Source of the DNA: Thaumarchaeota archaeon UBA183
GTDB lineage: Archaea > Thermoproteota > Nitrososphaeria > Nitrososphaerales > UBA183
Direction of reading: 5' to 3'
DNA: 8,002 nucleotides
Assembly (NCBI GenBank): GCA_002495205.1
Contig: DAEE01000058.1
Location: 3,638-11,639, forward strand
Positions 1 to 6,998 of the stretch are shown here, piece after piece. The translations under genes were made by a program, and so were the position numbers. Every line of letters starts with the position of its first letter. Within the stretch, counting starts at the first letter, position 1. The notes below the pieces were generated by a model, which saw only the letters and a list, made by a program, of their open reading frames with translations, ran no database searches and was not told where the DNA came from.

Positions 1-714
1 TTCGTGGTATCCCTCGGGCTCAAGAGGGGAATCAGCCAGAGTGAAGTGGACGAGCTGGCGTCGGGGTTCAGGGACGCCGAGAAGGAGTGGGGGGTCCTCC
101 TTGTGGGTGGGGACACTAACGAGGCCAAAGAGCTCGTCATAGATTGTGCCATGGTCGGATTTGCCGTGGGGGTCGTCCCCCGGGGGGGCGCCAGGCCCGG
201 GGACGCGCTGGTCGTGACCGGGGCCTTCGGGTTCCCATCTGCGGGGCTGAAGATCCTGAAGGAGTCGGCGTCTGCAAGGCCGAGGTTCGGGCAGAAGGCG
301 AGGTGCAGCGTGCTCTACCCGACCCCCAGCCTCGAGATCGGGATGGCGCTCTCCCCCTACCTGTCCTCGGCCATGGATTCGAGCGACGGGCTCGCCAGGA
401 GCCTGCACACACTCGCGCGTGCGAGCCGTGTCGGATTCGAGGTGACGGCCCTGCCCGCAGCCGTCGGGTTGGCGGAGTTCGCCGCAGCCAACAGGCTGAG
501 CGTGGAGGAGTTGGTCCTTGACGGAGGGGAAGAGTATGTCATCGTCGGGACTGTCCCGAAATCCAAGGTGAAGGGGGCGAAGGCTGCGGTACGTAGGGCT
601 GGTGGCGAGCTGCTCGATATCGGAAGGGCTACGTCGGATGCAGGGCAGGTGACGCTTGGGAGGGGAAAGACCCGAAGGCCCATCAGGGACGCCGGGTGGA
701 CGCACCTACGCTGA
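1..714 (+). CDS. thiL: Thiamine-monophosphate kinase, C-terminal part (5' end outside window)
   Basis: This is the ATP-dependent kinase that turns thiamine monophosphate into thiamine diphosphate, the last step of cofactor synthesis in the cytoplasm. The open frame runs in from the left edge with no credible start: the GTG at 4 lies inside a conserved block, so the true start is upstream. About 237 codons are present, against roughly 300-325 for the family, so some 70-90 N-terminal residues are missing. Visible ThiL signatures are the GGDT nucleotide/Mg motif at about 106-117, the ARPGDALVVTG segment that opens the second half of the AIR-synthase-like fold, MDSSDGLARSL (the family's D-S/I-S-D-G motif) and LDGGEEY (GGE-D/E-Y). 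The C-terminus, IRDAGWTHLR, matches the usual GW-x-H ending. The TGA stop at 712-714 overlaps the end of the convergent mutase gene. Identification is firm; upstream context is unseen. Confidence 0.93.
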   Translation, partial: FVVSLGLKRGISQSEVDELASGFRDAEKEWGVLLVGGDTNEAKELVIDCAMVGFAVGVVPRGGARPGDALVVTGAFGFPSAGLKILKESASARPRFGQKARCSVLYPTPSLEIGMALSPYLSSAMDSSDGLARSLHTLARASRVGFEVTALPAAVGLAEFAAANRLSVEELVLDGGEEYVIVGTVPKSKVKGAKAAVRRAGGELLDIGRATSDAGQVTLGRGKTRRPIRDAGWTHLR

Positions 715-2073
715 GGCAGCCTTCACAGTTTTCTCGAACTTCTTGACCAGCTGGTCTGCGGCTTCCTGGCTGTCCGCCTCTCCGAAGATCCGTATGATTG
801 GCTCGGTGCCAGAGGGCCTGATGAGGACCCACGAGTGCTCCCCGTTCCAGAGCTTGATGCCGTCGGTGCGCTCCACCTCCCCCTTCGCCTGGCGCTCCAC
901 GGCCCGCATCACCACCTCGACGCCCTTGCGCCCGACCTCGACCTTCGTCTTCGCCTGGTAGTAGCGGGGGACGACGAAGGAGAGAGCCTTGGAGAAGGAC
1001 ATGCCACGACCAGCGAGGCACTCAAGCATCAGGGCAGTGGTCATGCCGCCGTCCCGAACAGCGATGTGGGGCTGGTAGATGCACCCCCCGTTCTCCTCGA
1101 AGCCGAAGACAGCCCCCCTTTCCAGTATCGCCCGGGCTATCTCGACGCTCCCGACCCTAGTACGGAGCACCTTCGCGCCGTGCTTCTTGGCCACCGCCTC
1201 GATGGCCTGGCTGGAGGCCACGGACGTGACCACGGTGCCGCCCCTGTGCCTGCCGAGGACGAAGTCGGCCACGAAGCACCCGCTCTGGTCCCCCCAGAGC
1301 ACCCTGCCGTTCTCGTCGCAGAATATGGACCTGTCACCGTCCCCGTCGTAGGCGACGCCGAGGTCTGCGCCGACGGACTTCACCGCCGCTGAGAGGTCCT
1401 TCAGCGTGTCGGGGGTCGGTTCCGGGCCCCTGCCGGGGAAGTTCCCGTCGACCACGGAGTTGATCGTGATGAGCTTGCACCCAAGGGACTCCACGATGTA
1501 GGGAGCCGCGACGGACTGGGCCCCGTTGCCCAGGTCCATCACGACGGTGAACTTCCTTTCAGCGATCGCCTTCGCGTTCACCTTGGAGAGTATCCCGCTT
1601 ACGTAGTTCCGCACCACCGAAGGCTCCTGGCGCGCCACGCCGATGGACTTCCAGTCGGCCTTGGTCTGGGACCTGTCGAAGTAGATCTTCTCTATCCTCT
1701 GCTCGTCCAGGTGGGGCACCTCTACCCCGTCGGAGCTGGAGACCTTCAGGCCGTTGTAGTGCGGAGGGTTGTGGGACGCGGTGACCATCACGCCGCCCTT
1801 GAAGCCCATGGTCTTGACGCCGTACTGGAGCGCAGGGGTGGGCACCAGTCCCGCCTCTGCGACGTCCCTGCCGGAGCTCAGCAGCCCGGCGACTGCGGCG
1901 TTGGCTATGGCCGGGCTGGAGAGGCGGCCGTCCTGTCCGAGGAGCACTTCGCCGCTGCCGAAGTAGGTGCCTATGGCCTCGGAGAGGCTGATGACGAAGT
2001 CGAGGTCGTGAGAAACACCCGGGACGAACCTCACGCCGTTGGTGCCGAAGAGCCGCTGCTGGGGTGCGGCCAA
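706..2073 (-). CDS. glmM: Phosphoglucosamine mutase / phosphomannomutase family (alpha-D-phosphohexomutase)
   Basis: A cytoplasmic enzyme that interconverts hexose 6- and 1-phosphates through a phosphoserine, feeding UDP-GlcNAc or GDP-mannose for surface glycans and glycosylation. The 455-residue length is normal for the family. All four active-site loops are present: TASHNP with catalytic Ser100 (residues 98-103), the metal-binding DGDGDR (243-248), the sugar-recognition FEENGG (325-330) and the phosphate-binding RPSGTEP (419-425). The EENGG form is typical of archaeal members rather than bacterial GlmM (GEQSGH), so substrate preference (GlcN, Man or Glc phosphate) cannot be settled from sequence; the symbol is provisional. 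The start chosen is TTG at 2073, just before the conserved QQRLFGTNGVR. No Shine-Dalgarno is seen, but a TATA box lies about 28 nt upstream, suggesting a leaderless mRNA. The gene is convergent with thiL (9-bp overlap, TAG stop) and divergent from the tRNA. Confidence 0.9.
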   Translation of the reverse strand: MAAPQQRLFGTNGVRFVPGVSHDLDFVISLSEAIGTYFGSGEVLLGQDGRLSSPAIANAAVAGLLSSGRDVAEAGLVPTPALQYGVKTMGFKGGVMVTASHNPPHYNGLKVSSSDGVEVPHLDEQRIEKIYFDRSQTKADWKSIGVARQEPSVVRNYVSGILSKVNAKAIAERKFTVVMDLGNGAQSVAAPYIVESLGCKLITINSVVDGNFPGRGPEPTPDTLKDLSAAVKSVGADLGVAYDGDGDRSIFCDENGRVLWGDQSGCFVADFVLGRHRGGTVVTSVASSQAIEAVAKKHGAKVLRTRVGSVEIARAILERGAVFGFEENGGCIYQPHIAVRDGGMTTALMLECLAGRGMSFSKALSFVVPRYYQAKTKVEVGRKGVEVVMRAVERQAKGEVERTDGIKLWNGEHSWVLIRPSGTEPIIRIFGEADSQEAADQLVKKFEKTVKAASA

Positions 2074-2096
2074 GGGCCGACGATACTGGTCGGACG

Positions 2097-2106
2097 GGAT
2101 AAAACC
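2097..2106 (-). promoter_or_regulatory. TATA box for the phosphohexomutase gene
   Basis: Read on the minus strand this is GGTTTTATCC, an archaeal TATA-like element. Its centre is about 28 nt upstream of the TTG at 2073, which places transcription initiation at or within a few bases of the start codon. With no Shine-Dalgarno in the short interval, a leaderless transcript is the simplest reading. Confidence 0.55.
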
Positions 2107-2153
2107 TTCCGATTTTTGGCCCTCTCATGGGAGCCCCCTAATCTGACTCGGCA

Positions 2154-2163
2154 AACGCTTATG
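2154..2163 (+). promoter_or_regulatory. BRE/TATA-like promoter of the tRNA gene
   Basis: The sequence AACGCTTATG has a TATA-like core (CTTATG, 2158-2163) centred about 27 nt before the first tRNA base at 2188, with an A-rich BRE-like stretch just upstream. The spacing fits archaeal TBP/TFB-directed initiation at or next to the mature 5' end, leaving almost no 5' leader for RNase P. Confidence 0.5.
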
Positions 2164-2187
2164 TCAATACATGGGGCGACGGGCTCT

Positions 2188-2276
2188 GGGCCCGTAGCGC
2201 AGTACGGATAGCGCGGCAGAGCTTGGCGCCGACCCTTCTAAGCTGTAGGTCGTGCGTTCAAATCGCACCGGGCCCG
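2188..2276 (+). tRNA. tRNA-Arg (anticodon UCU), with a 14-nt intron at position 30/31
   Basis: It reads AGA/AGG arginine codons; AGG is a frequent Arg codon in the genes here. The cloverleaf folds cleanly: acceptor GGGCCCG (2188-2194) with CGGGCCC (2269-2275); U8-A9; D-stem GCGC/GCGC around a 10-nt loop containing GG; variable loop AGGTC (2247-2251); T-arm GTGCG-TTCAAAT-CGCAC (2252-2268); discriminator G at 2276; no CCA encoded. Read straight through, the anticodon stem does not pair. Removing 2220-2233 yields GCAGC / GCTGT with loop CTTCTAA, anticodon TCT (2237-2239). The mature length is 75 nt. Acceptor, anticodon loop and variable loop all resemble archaeal tRNA-Arg(UCU). The gene ends 10 bp before the convergent ATPase stop. 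Confidence 0.92.
2220..2233 (+). other. Non-canonical tRNA intron (14 nt, within the anticodon stem)
   Basis: A bulge-helix-bulge fold marks the splice sites. Residues 2214-2217 (CGGC) pair perfectly with 2228-2231 (GCCG) as the 4-bp central helix. They are flanked by 3-nt bulges 2218-2220 (AG|A) and 2232-2234 (AC|C), with cleavage after the second bulge nucleotide in each. The intron's inner part forms only a 2-bp hairpin (2221-2222 with 2226-2227, loop TTG), and the outer helix is weak, so this is a relaxed BHB of the kind handled by broad-specificity archaeal splicing endonucleases. The insertion lies between tRNA positions 30 and 31, not the canonical 37/38. Confidence 0.85.
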
Positions 2277-2286
2277 CGTTCGAATC

Positions 2287-4704
2287 CTACTTGCGAGCCC
2301 TGCCGTCCAGGAATCTGTAGAATCGGACTTTGAGGAAGTCCTGGACGACGAACCAGGCGAGGGCATATCCCCACACCAGGAAGGCTAGGTTCCATCCGAT
2401 CGCCGGGAGGAGGATGCCGTACACCGTTATCGCTGTCGCGACCACCTTGGTCAGGACGATGGCTGCGAAAAGAGACTTCCCTGGCCTTATCGACCAGAAA
2501 GGCCCCTTCGTCCGGGCGACGAATAGTGTGAGGTGGCCCGCGACGGCAAGCTTGAGGAGAATGAAGGACTGAATCAGCGCTGTGCTCAGATGGAGGACGT
2601 CGAGGCCGATGTAGAGGAGAATGAAGGACGAGACTACACCGATGGCGCCAAGGAAGGTGGACACGCTCAGGAGGGTGCGCATGTCCCACCTTTCGGGCTC
2701 TGAAGAGTACTTCACGTTGTCGTAGGCAATGGTGATGATTGGCATGTCGTTGAGGAGGGCGAGCAGCACTATCATCAGGGCAGTCACGGGGTAGAACTGG
2801 AATGCGATTATCGAAAGGGTGATGAAGGCAAGCACGCGGATGGTCTCTGTAATGCGGTAGGTCGCGTAGTTGGTCATCCGTTGGAATATCTTCCGGCTCT
2901 CCTTGACCGCGTCGATGATCACCGAGAGCCCCGGGCTGGTGAGCACTACATCGGCTGCCGACTTCGCGGCGTCCGTCGCCCCTGCGACCGCAATCCCTGC
3001 GTCCGCCTTCTTGAGTGCGGGGGCGTCATTGACCCCGTCCCCCGTCATGCAGACGATGTGCCCCTTCTTCTGAAGCAGGTCGACTATGCGGTACTTGTGT
3101 TCAGGAAACACCTCCGCAAAGCCATCTGCGCTCTCCACGGTCGACTCGGCCTCGGCGTCCGGCTGGTCCAGAAAGGACGCCGGGGTCGCTATGTTCGTGC
3201 TTAGGCCGACCAGGCTCGAGACCTCCTTCGCGATGGCCGCGTGGTCTCCTGTTACCATCTTCACCTTCATCCCCATCGACTCCGCAGTCGCGATGGTGGC
3301 GGCTGAGTCTTCACGGGGAGGGTCGTAGAGGGCGATGAGCCCGGCGTACTTCCAATTCCCGCCGTCTGTCCTGGCGACTCCAAGCGAACGGAACCCCTTG
3401 GAGGCGAAGTCTTCCACAGCACCGTCCACCTCTCCCTTCAGGCTGTCGTCTGCCCGGACCAGCTCCAGGATAGATTGGGGCGCGCCCTTGGCGACCCGGA
3501 AGGCCTGGTTGGAGCCCCCGCTCACCTCCGCCTCGGTCCGCTTTGAAACGGGGTCGAAGGGCTTGAAGCTCTGAATCACGTAGGGGGCCAGGTTTGCTCC
3601 CTCGACCCCCTTGGCCCTCGCGATGACCGTGTCGTCTATTGGGTCCTTGTCCTCCTCCCGGGAGGCGAGCGCCGCGAAGAGGAGGACGTCGTCCTGTTTG
3701 AAGCCAGCCAGCGGCCTGACCTCCCCGACGGTGAGCTCGTTCTTGGTGATGGTCCCAGTCTTGTCAGCACAGAGTACGTCCACCCCGGCCATCTCCTCGA
3801 TGGCGACGAGCTTGCTTACGATTGCCTGTCGCTTCGCGAGAGCCTCCGCGCCCACGGCCATTGAGACGGAAAGGACGGCGGGCATGGCTGCAGGTATCGC
3901 CGCGACGATGAGGACCAGCCCGAACTGGAGGAGGTCGAAGGGGGGGAGCTGGCGGTAGAGCCCCACCAGGGTGGTGATGGCTACGAGCGCCACGGCGATC
4001 ACTATCAGGTAGTCCCCGATCTTCACGATGGCCTTCTGGAAGTGGCTCTTCGTCTCTGCCTCCTCGACGAGTTTGGTGGTCCTGCCGAAGTAGGTCCTCA
4101 TCCCGGTCGCCACCACCACTCCGTTCATCTCCCCTTGGCGCACGATCGAGGAGGCGTACACCTGGTCTCCCTGATGCTTCTCGACCGGGAGGGACTCTCC
4201 AGTTAGTGCTGACTGGTCGACAAGTAGGTACTCGCCTTCGACCAGTTGGGCGTCGGCAGGGACGATGTTCCCCAGCCGCAGCCTGGTCATGTCGCCCGGG
4301 ACCAGCTCAGCCGCAGAGACGTCCGTCCACTTCTTGTCTCTGAGTACGGTCGCCCTCAGGGCCAGCCTCTTCTTCAGTAGCTCTATGGCGTTCCCAGCCT
4401 TGTTCTCCTGCCAGAATCCGACCACGGCGTTCACGGCCAGCAGGACAGCGATTATTGCGAGGTCGTCCCAGTGCTGAATGACGGCGGAGATGGCTGCCGC
4501 GGCCTCAATCATCCATGGGATGGGGCCCCAGAAGTACCTGAGGAAGGCTACGAGCCGGGATTGCTTCTTCTCGGCGATCTCGTTGCGCCCGAACTCTTGG
4601 AGCCTACTGGCAGCCTCCGAGGAGGTGAGGCCATCGGGGCTCGTCGACAACTTCTGGAATAGGTCGGCAGGAGGGACACCCTTCGAGGCAGAGTCGTCCG
4701 CCAA
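2287..4704 (-). CDS. P-type (P3A) plasma-membrane H+-ATPase
   Basis: An ATP-driven proton exporter of the plasma membrane. At 805 residues it has the full P-type layout: the actuator loop with TGES (168-171), M4 with the P3-type IPAAMPAVLSV (270-280), phosphorylation motif DKTGT with Asp314, nucleotide-binding KGAPQ (406-410), and hinge TGDGVND (554-560). The two intramembrane residues linked to proton transport in plant and fungal pumps have counterparts: Arg623 in M5 (TETIRVL) and Asp653 in M6 (LLNDMPIITIAYDNVK). HWDDLAII in the M1-M2 region is also typical of the P3A class. The protein ends soon after M10, without the long regulatory C-tail of plant pumps. The start is TTG at 4704, which gives the usual N-terminal lead into the GLTSSEA block; no ATG or GTG fits. 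It begins 29 nt after the PPK2 stop and has no clear own promoter, so cotranscription with ppk2 is likely. Confidence 0.93.
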   Translation of the reverse strand: MADDSASKGVPPADLFQKLSTSPDGLTSSEAASRLQEFGRNEIAEKKQSRLVAFLRYFWGPIPWMIEAAAAISAVIQHWDDLAIIAVLLAVNAVVGFWQENKAGNAIELLKKRLALRATVLRDKKWTDVSAAELVPGDMTRLRLGNIVPADAQLVEGEYLLVDQSALTGESLPVEKHQGDQVYASSIVRQGEMNGVVVATGMRTYFGRTTKLVEEAETKSHFQKAIVKIGDYLIVIAVALVAITTLVGLYRQLPPFDLLQFGLVLIVAAIPAAMPAVLSVSMAVGAEALAKRQAIVSKLVAIEEMAGVDVLCADKTGTITKNELTVGEVRPLAGFKQDDVLLFAALASREEDKDPIDDTVIARAKGVEGANLAPYVIQSFKPFDPVSKRTEAEVSGGSNQAFRVAKGAPQSILELVRADDSLKGEVDGAVEDFASKGFRSLGVARTDGGNWKYAGLIALYDPPREDSAATIATAESMGMKVKMVTGDHAAIAKEVSSLVGLSTNIATPASFLDQPDAEAESTVESADGFAEVFPEHKYRIVDLLQKKGHIVCMTGDGVNDAPALKKADAGIAVAGATDAAKSAADVVLTSPGLSVIIDAVKESRKIFQRMTNYATYRITETIRVLAFITLSIIAFQFYPVTALMIVLLALLNDMPIITIAYDNVKYSSEPERWDMRTLLSVSTFLGAIGVVSSFILLYIGLDVLHLSTALIQSFILLKLAVAGHLTLFVARTKGPFWSIRPGKSLFAAIVLTKVVATAITVYGILLPAIGWNLAFLVWGYALAWFVVQDFLKVRFYRFLDGRARK

Positions 4705-4733
4705 TCCGCTGTCGCCGTGGCCCCTCTGATGCC

Positions 4734-5567
4734 CTAGGCGGGCTCCCCGCTGCCCGCCAACCCTGCCTTCGCGCTATCGAGCTTTGGATACTTCATGTCC
4801 AGCCCCTCCAGGACCTTCACTATTGCCTGGGAGACCACTAGGTCCCTGAACCAGGGGTGATTGGAGGGGACGACATACCACGGGGCCCACTTGGTGCTTG
4901 TCCTAGCCAGGGCGTCCTCGTAAGCCCTGGTGTATTCCTTCCAGTAGGACCTCTCGTTGTAGTCGAGGTAGCTGAACTTCCAGTGCTTCGTCGGGTCGTC
5001 CAGCCTGTCTTGGAACCGCTTGGCCTGGGTCTTCTTGTCGATGTGAAGGAAGAACTTCAGGATGGTGGTCCCTTCTTCGGTCAGCATCCGCTCGAAGTCG
5101 GAGATCTGCTTGTACCTCTTGCTCCACACCTCCTCTGGGACGAGGTTGTGGACCCGTTCGACGAGAACGCTCTCGTAGTGGCTCCGGTTGAAGATGACGA
5201 TCTCTCCCCTCCCTGGAACTTGCCTGTGGGCGCGCCAGAGGTAGTCGTGATCGAGCTCCTCCACGGATGGCTTTCCGAAGTGGGCGACCCTGACTCCCTG
5301 CGGGTTGACCCCCTCGAACACCCTCCGTATGGTCCCGTCCTTGCCTGAGGAGTCCATGCCCTGGAGGACGACGAGCATCATGTGCTTGTGCTCTGCGTAC
5401 AGCAGCTCCTGTAGCGGATCGAGCCTCTTGACGAGGGAGCTGATGGCCTTCTCGGCGTCGCCCTTGGAACCTTTGAAGCCAGACGTGTCACCCGGGTCCC
5501 ACCTGCCTAGGCTCGCCCCGGACGCCTCCTTGACAAGGTACCGCTTCAGGTGCACCTCGGAGGCCAT
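4734..5567 (-). CDS. ppk2: Polyphosphate kinase 2 family (polyphosphate:nucleotide phosphotransferase)
   Basis: It transfers phosphate between inorganic polyphosphate and nucleoside mono- or diphosphates in the cytosol; most PPK2 enzymes favour making ADP/ATP or GTP from polyphosphate. The 277-residue protein is a single P-loop domain of normal size. Motifs: Walker A GMDSSGKDG (70-78, with Asp72 and Lys76), Walker B-type IFNRSHYE (125-132), and an arginine/lysine-rich lid AKRFQDRLDDPTKHWKF (182-198). Tyr and Trp residues after the lid (SYLDYNERSYWKEY) match the family. The FNRSHYE form looks to me closer to the class II/III (AMP-accepting) enzymes than to class I, but that is memory-based. 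The ATG at 5567 is preceded by a TATA box about 27 nt upstream and no Shine-Dalgarno, fitting a leaderless mRNA. It lies between the antiporter and the H+-ATPase on the same strand, 55 bp after the former and 29 bp before the latter. Confidence 0.93.
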   Translation of the reverse strand: MASEVHLKRYLVKEASGASLGRWDPGDTSGFKGSKGDAEKAISSLVKRLDPLQELLYAEHKHMMLVVLQGMDSSGKDGTIRRVFEGVNPQGVRVAHFGKPSVEELDHDYLWRAHRQVPGRGEIVIFNRSHYESVLVERVHNLVPEEVWSKRYKQISDFERMLTEEGTTILKFFLHIDKKTQAKRFQDRLDDPTKHWKFSYLDYNERSYWKEYTRAYEDALARTSTKWAPWYVVPSNHPWFRDLVVSQAIVKVLEGLDMKYPKLDSAKAGLAGSGEPA

Positions 5568-5591
5568 GGAGACCCGTTCCCGCAGACTGGG

Positions 5592-5599
5592 CTATAGCG
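5592..5599 (-). promoter_or_regulatory. TATA box for ppk2
   Basis: GCTATAGC (self-complementary) is centred about 27 nt upstream of the ppk2 ATG. This predicts initiation at or next to the A of the start codon. It would let ppk2 and the ATPase be transcribed separately from the upstream antiporter gene. Confidence 0.5.
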
Positions 5600-5622
5600 A
5601 TTTCGAGGCGCCGGGGTGAGAG

Positions 5623-6873
5623 TCAGTGGACGCGGTACCCGTCGTTCAGTGCCTCGGTGAAGGTCCTGAACGTCTCCTTCCGACGCCTGAGCGTCAAGAA
5701 GGCCCCGGTGGTGGCGACGATGTTGGTCAGGATTATGACGTAGGTCACGATGTTGAGGAACAGGTCAGAAAGGGGGAGCGCGAGGTTCACAGCGACTATC
5801 GCCAGGGTCGCGGGGACGAGTCCCTGCGCACACATGAGCACGATTACGTTCCTGTCGGCAGAGAGCTCCGAATGCCGGGTAGACAGACCCGTCACCCCAT
5901 ATCTGAAGACGAGAAGTATCGAGACGACCAGGATGCCCACGGGGAGGTTGTAGACGATGTTTGAGCGATCAATCTCGAAGGTGAGGCCCAGGAAGACGAA
6001 GAACAGGGTCTCCATGAGGAAGGACACCTCTTCCTGGAAGACCCCGAGGCGCTGTCGTAGGACATCCATGTTCAGCTGCCTCTTTGAGATATAGTTGAGG
6101 AGCTGGTAGTTCCCAAGGATGATCCCGAATATGAGGACTGAAAGCTCACCGCTTCCCCCCAGGTTGGAGCTCAAAGCGTAGGTCACGAACACGAGGCCGA
6201 GAGTCAGCACGTAGGTGTACTTCTGCTTCTGGTAGTGGTCGAGGACGAAGACCCAGATGATGGAAAGGACCGCTCCAAGCACGATGCCGACGGAGAAGTT
6301 GGACGCGATGTCTGTCAGCGCGACCAGAATGTTCCCAGTCCCCGTTTCGTACACACCCACGAAGGCGAAGAACAGGACTATGGAGAAAATTGAGTTCATG
6401 ACTGACTCCAATGTCAGGAACGCGACAGTCACGTCCGAGAGCTTCAGCGACCTTGAGAGGGGGATCACTACGGCCGCTGTCGTCTCTCCCCCGACCATGG
6501 ATGAGAAAATCAACGCCTGCAGGAGGTCCCACCTCAGAACGAGAGATGTTACGACCCCTATGGCAAGGGTGCTCCCGAGGACATATGCAGTCACTTGGAC
6601 GAAAGCCCTCCCGCCTCCCTTGAGAGCCGCACTTGCCTTCGTGTCCATGCCGCCGTAGAACAGGACCATGAGCAGAGTAAGCTCGGCGAACACGCCGAGC
6701 GCCGGGAGGAGTGATTCCCTGGGGAAGATGCCGAGCACAGGCCCCATGAGTATCCCCATTAGGATGAGGAAGACGAAGATGGGGACGCCTGTCTTCTTGA
6801 AGAACTGGTCTCCTGCGAAGCCTACGACTATGATGCCTGCAACGACGGAGAAAATGAGAACTGTGCTGGTCAA
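5623..6873 (-). CDS. CPA1/NhaP-like cation:proton antiporter with an altered ion-binding motif
   Basis: A 416-residue integral membrane protein, nearly all hydrophobic helices (about 11-13 by eye), with the Na_H_Exchanger (PF00999-like) pattern. It opens with MTSTVLIFSVVAGIIVVGFAG, followed by the FKKTGVPIFVFLILMGILMGP segment seen in this superfamily. Family-like positions include FYGGMD (72-77), GGETTAAVV (128-136), ESVMNS (156-161), GSGELSVLIFGIILGN (240-255), FFVFLGLTFEID (291-302), Arg324 in a late helix and AQGLVPATLA (349-358). In NhaP-type exchangers the ESxxND motif supplies the ion-binding Asn-Asp pair; here the Asp is Ser161, and the later conserved Arg before GL appears as Gln350. 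The exchanged ion (Na+ or K+) is not predictable and activity may be altered. The start is TTG at 6873, with a TATA-like box about 31 nt upstream. There is no RCK or TrkA domain in the protein itself, but an RCK-bearing channel is divergently encoded next door. Confidence 0.87.
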   Translation of the reverse strand: MTSTVLIFSVVAGIIVVGFAGDQFFKKTGVPIFVFLILMGILMGPVLGIFPRESLLPALGVFAELTLLMVLFYGGMDTKASAALKGGGRAFVQVTAYVLGSTLAIGVVTSLVLRWDLLQALIFSSMVGGETTAAVVIPLSRSLKLSDVTVAFLTLESVMNSIFSIVLFFAFVGVYETGTGNILVALTDIASNFSVGIVLGAVLSIIWVFVLDHYQKQKYTYVLTLGLVFVTYALSSNLGGSGELSVLIFGIILGNYQLLNYISKRQLNMDVLRQRLGVFQEEVSFLMETLFFVFLGLTFEIDRSNIVYNLPVGILVVSILLVFRYGVTGLSTRHSELSADRNVIVLMCAQGLVPATLAIVAVNLALPLSDLFLNIVTYVIILTNIVATTGAFLTLRRRKETFRTFTEALNDGYRVH

Positions 6874-6900
6874 CCTACACGCCGGAGCATTCTGCGCGAA

Positions 6901-6908
6901 ACTTAAAT
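6901..6908 (-). promoter_or_regulatory. TATA-like element for the antiporter gene
   Basis: On the minus strand this reads ATTTAAGT, centred about 31 nt upstream of the TTG at 6873. It predicts a leader of only about 5 nt. It overlaps the left arm of an inverted repeat, so factor binding there could block initiation. Confidence 0.45.
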
Positions 6909-6924
6909 CCTTGAGAGTGGATTT
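6905..6924. repeat. Inverted repeat, candidate operator
   Basis: AAATCC (6905-6910) and GGATTT (6919-6924) are exact inverted copies separated by 8 nt (TTGAGAGT). The two-half-site geometry suits a dimeric winged-helix regulator. It covers the antiporter TATA-like box and lies between two divergent ion-transport genes. A 6-bp arm can arise by chance, so this is suggestive only. Confidence 0.35.
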
Positions 6925-6998
6925 CGAAACCCGTAAAATCGTCTCCTGTACCGCGGCCCCCTACGAACGAACCCACTGTACTTCATACTGTCAGGGAC

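Noticed and set aside
835..1392. 185-codon plus-strand open frame
   Set aside because: Antisense to the mutase gene, whose catalytic loops are all intact; no independent motif.
2111..2120. Short T-run (GATTTTTGGC) as a transcription terminator
   Set aside because: No plus-strand gene ends just upstream of it; it lies between the divergent mutase and tRNA promoters.
1559..2128. 189-codon minus-strand open frame overlapping the mutase start
   Set aside because: Frame-shifted shadow of the mutase coding region, very Arg-rich with no family motifs.
2554..2629. Exact 16-bp direct repeat (GAGGAGAATGAAGGAC at 2554-2569 and 2614-2629)
   Set aside because: Both copies encode SFILL in neighbouring membrane helices of the ATPase; coding constraint and codon bias explain it better than a mobile or regulatory repeat.
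2258..2689. 143-codon minus-strand open frame running into the tRNA
   Set aside because: Alternative frame of the ATPase C-terminus; it would overlap the tRNA T-arm and has no recognisable domain.
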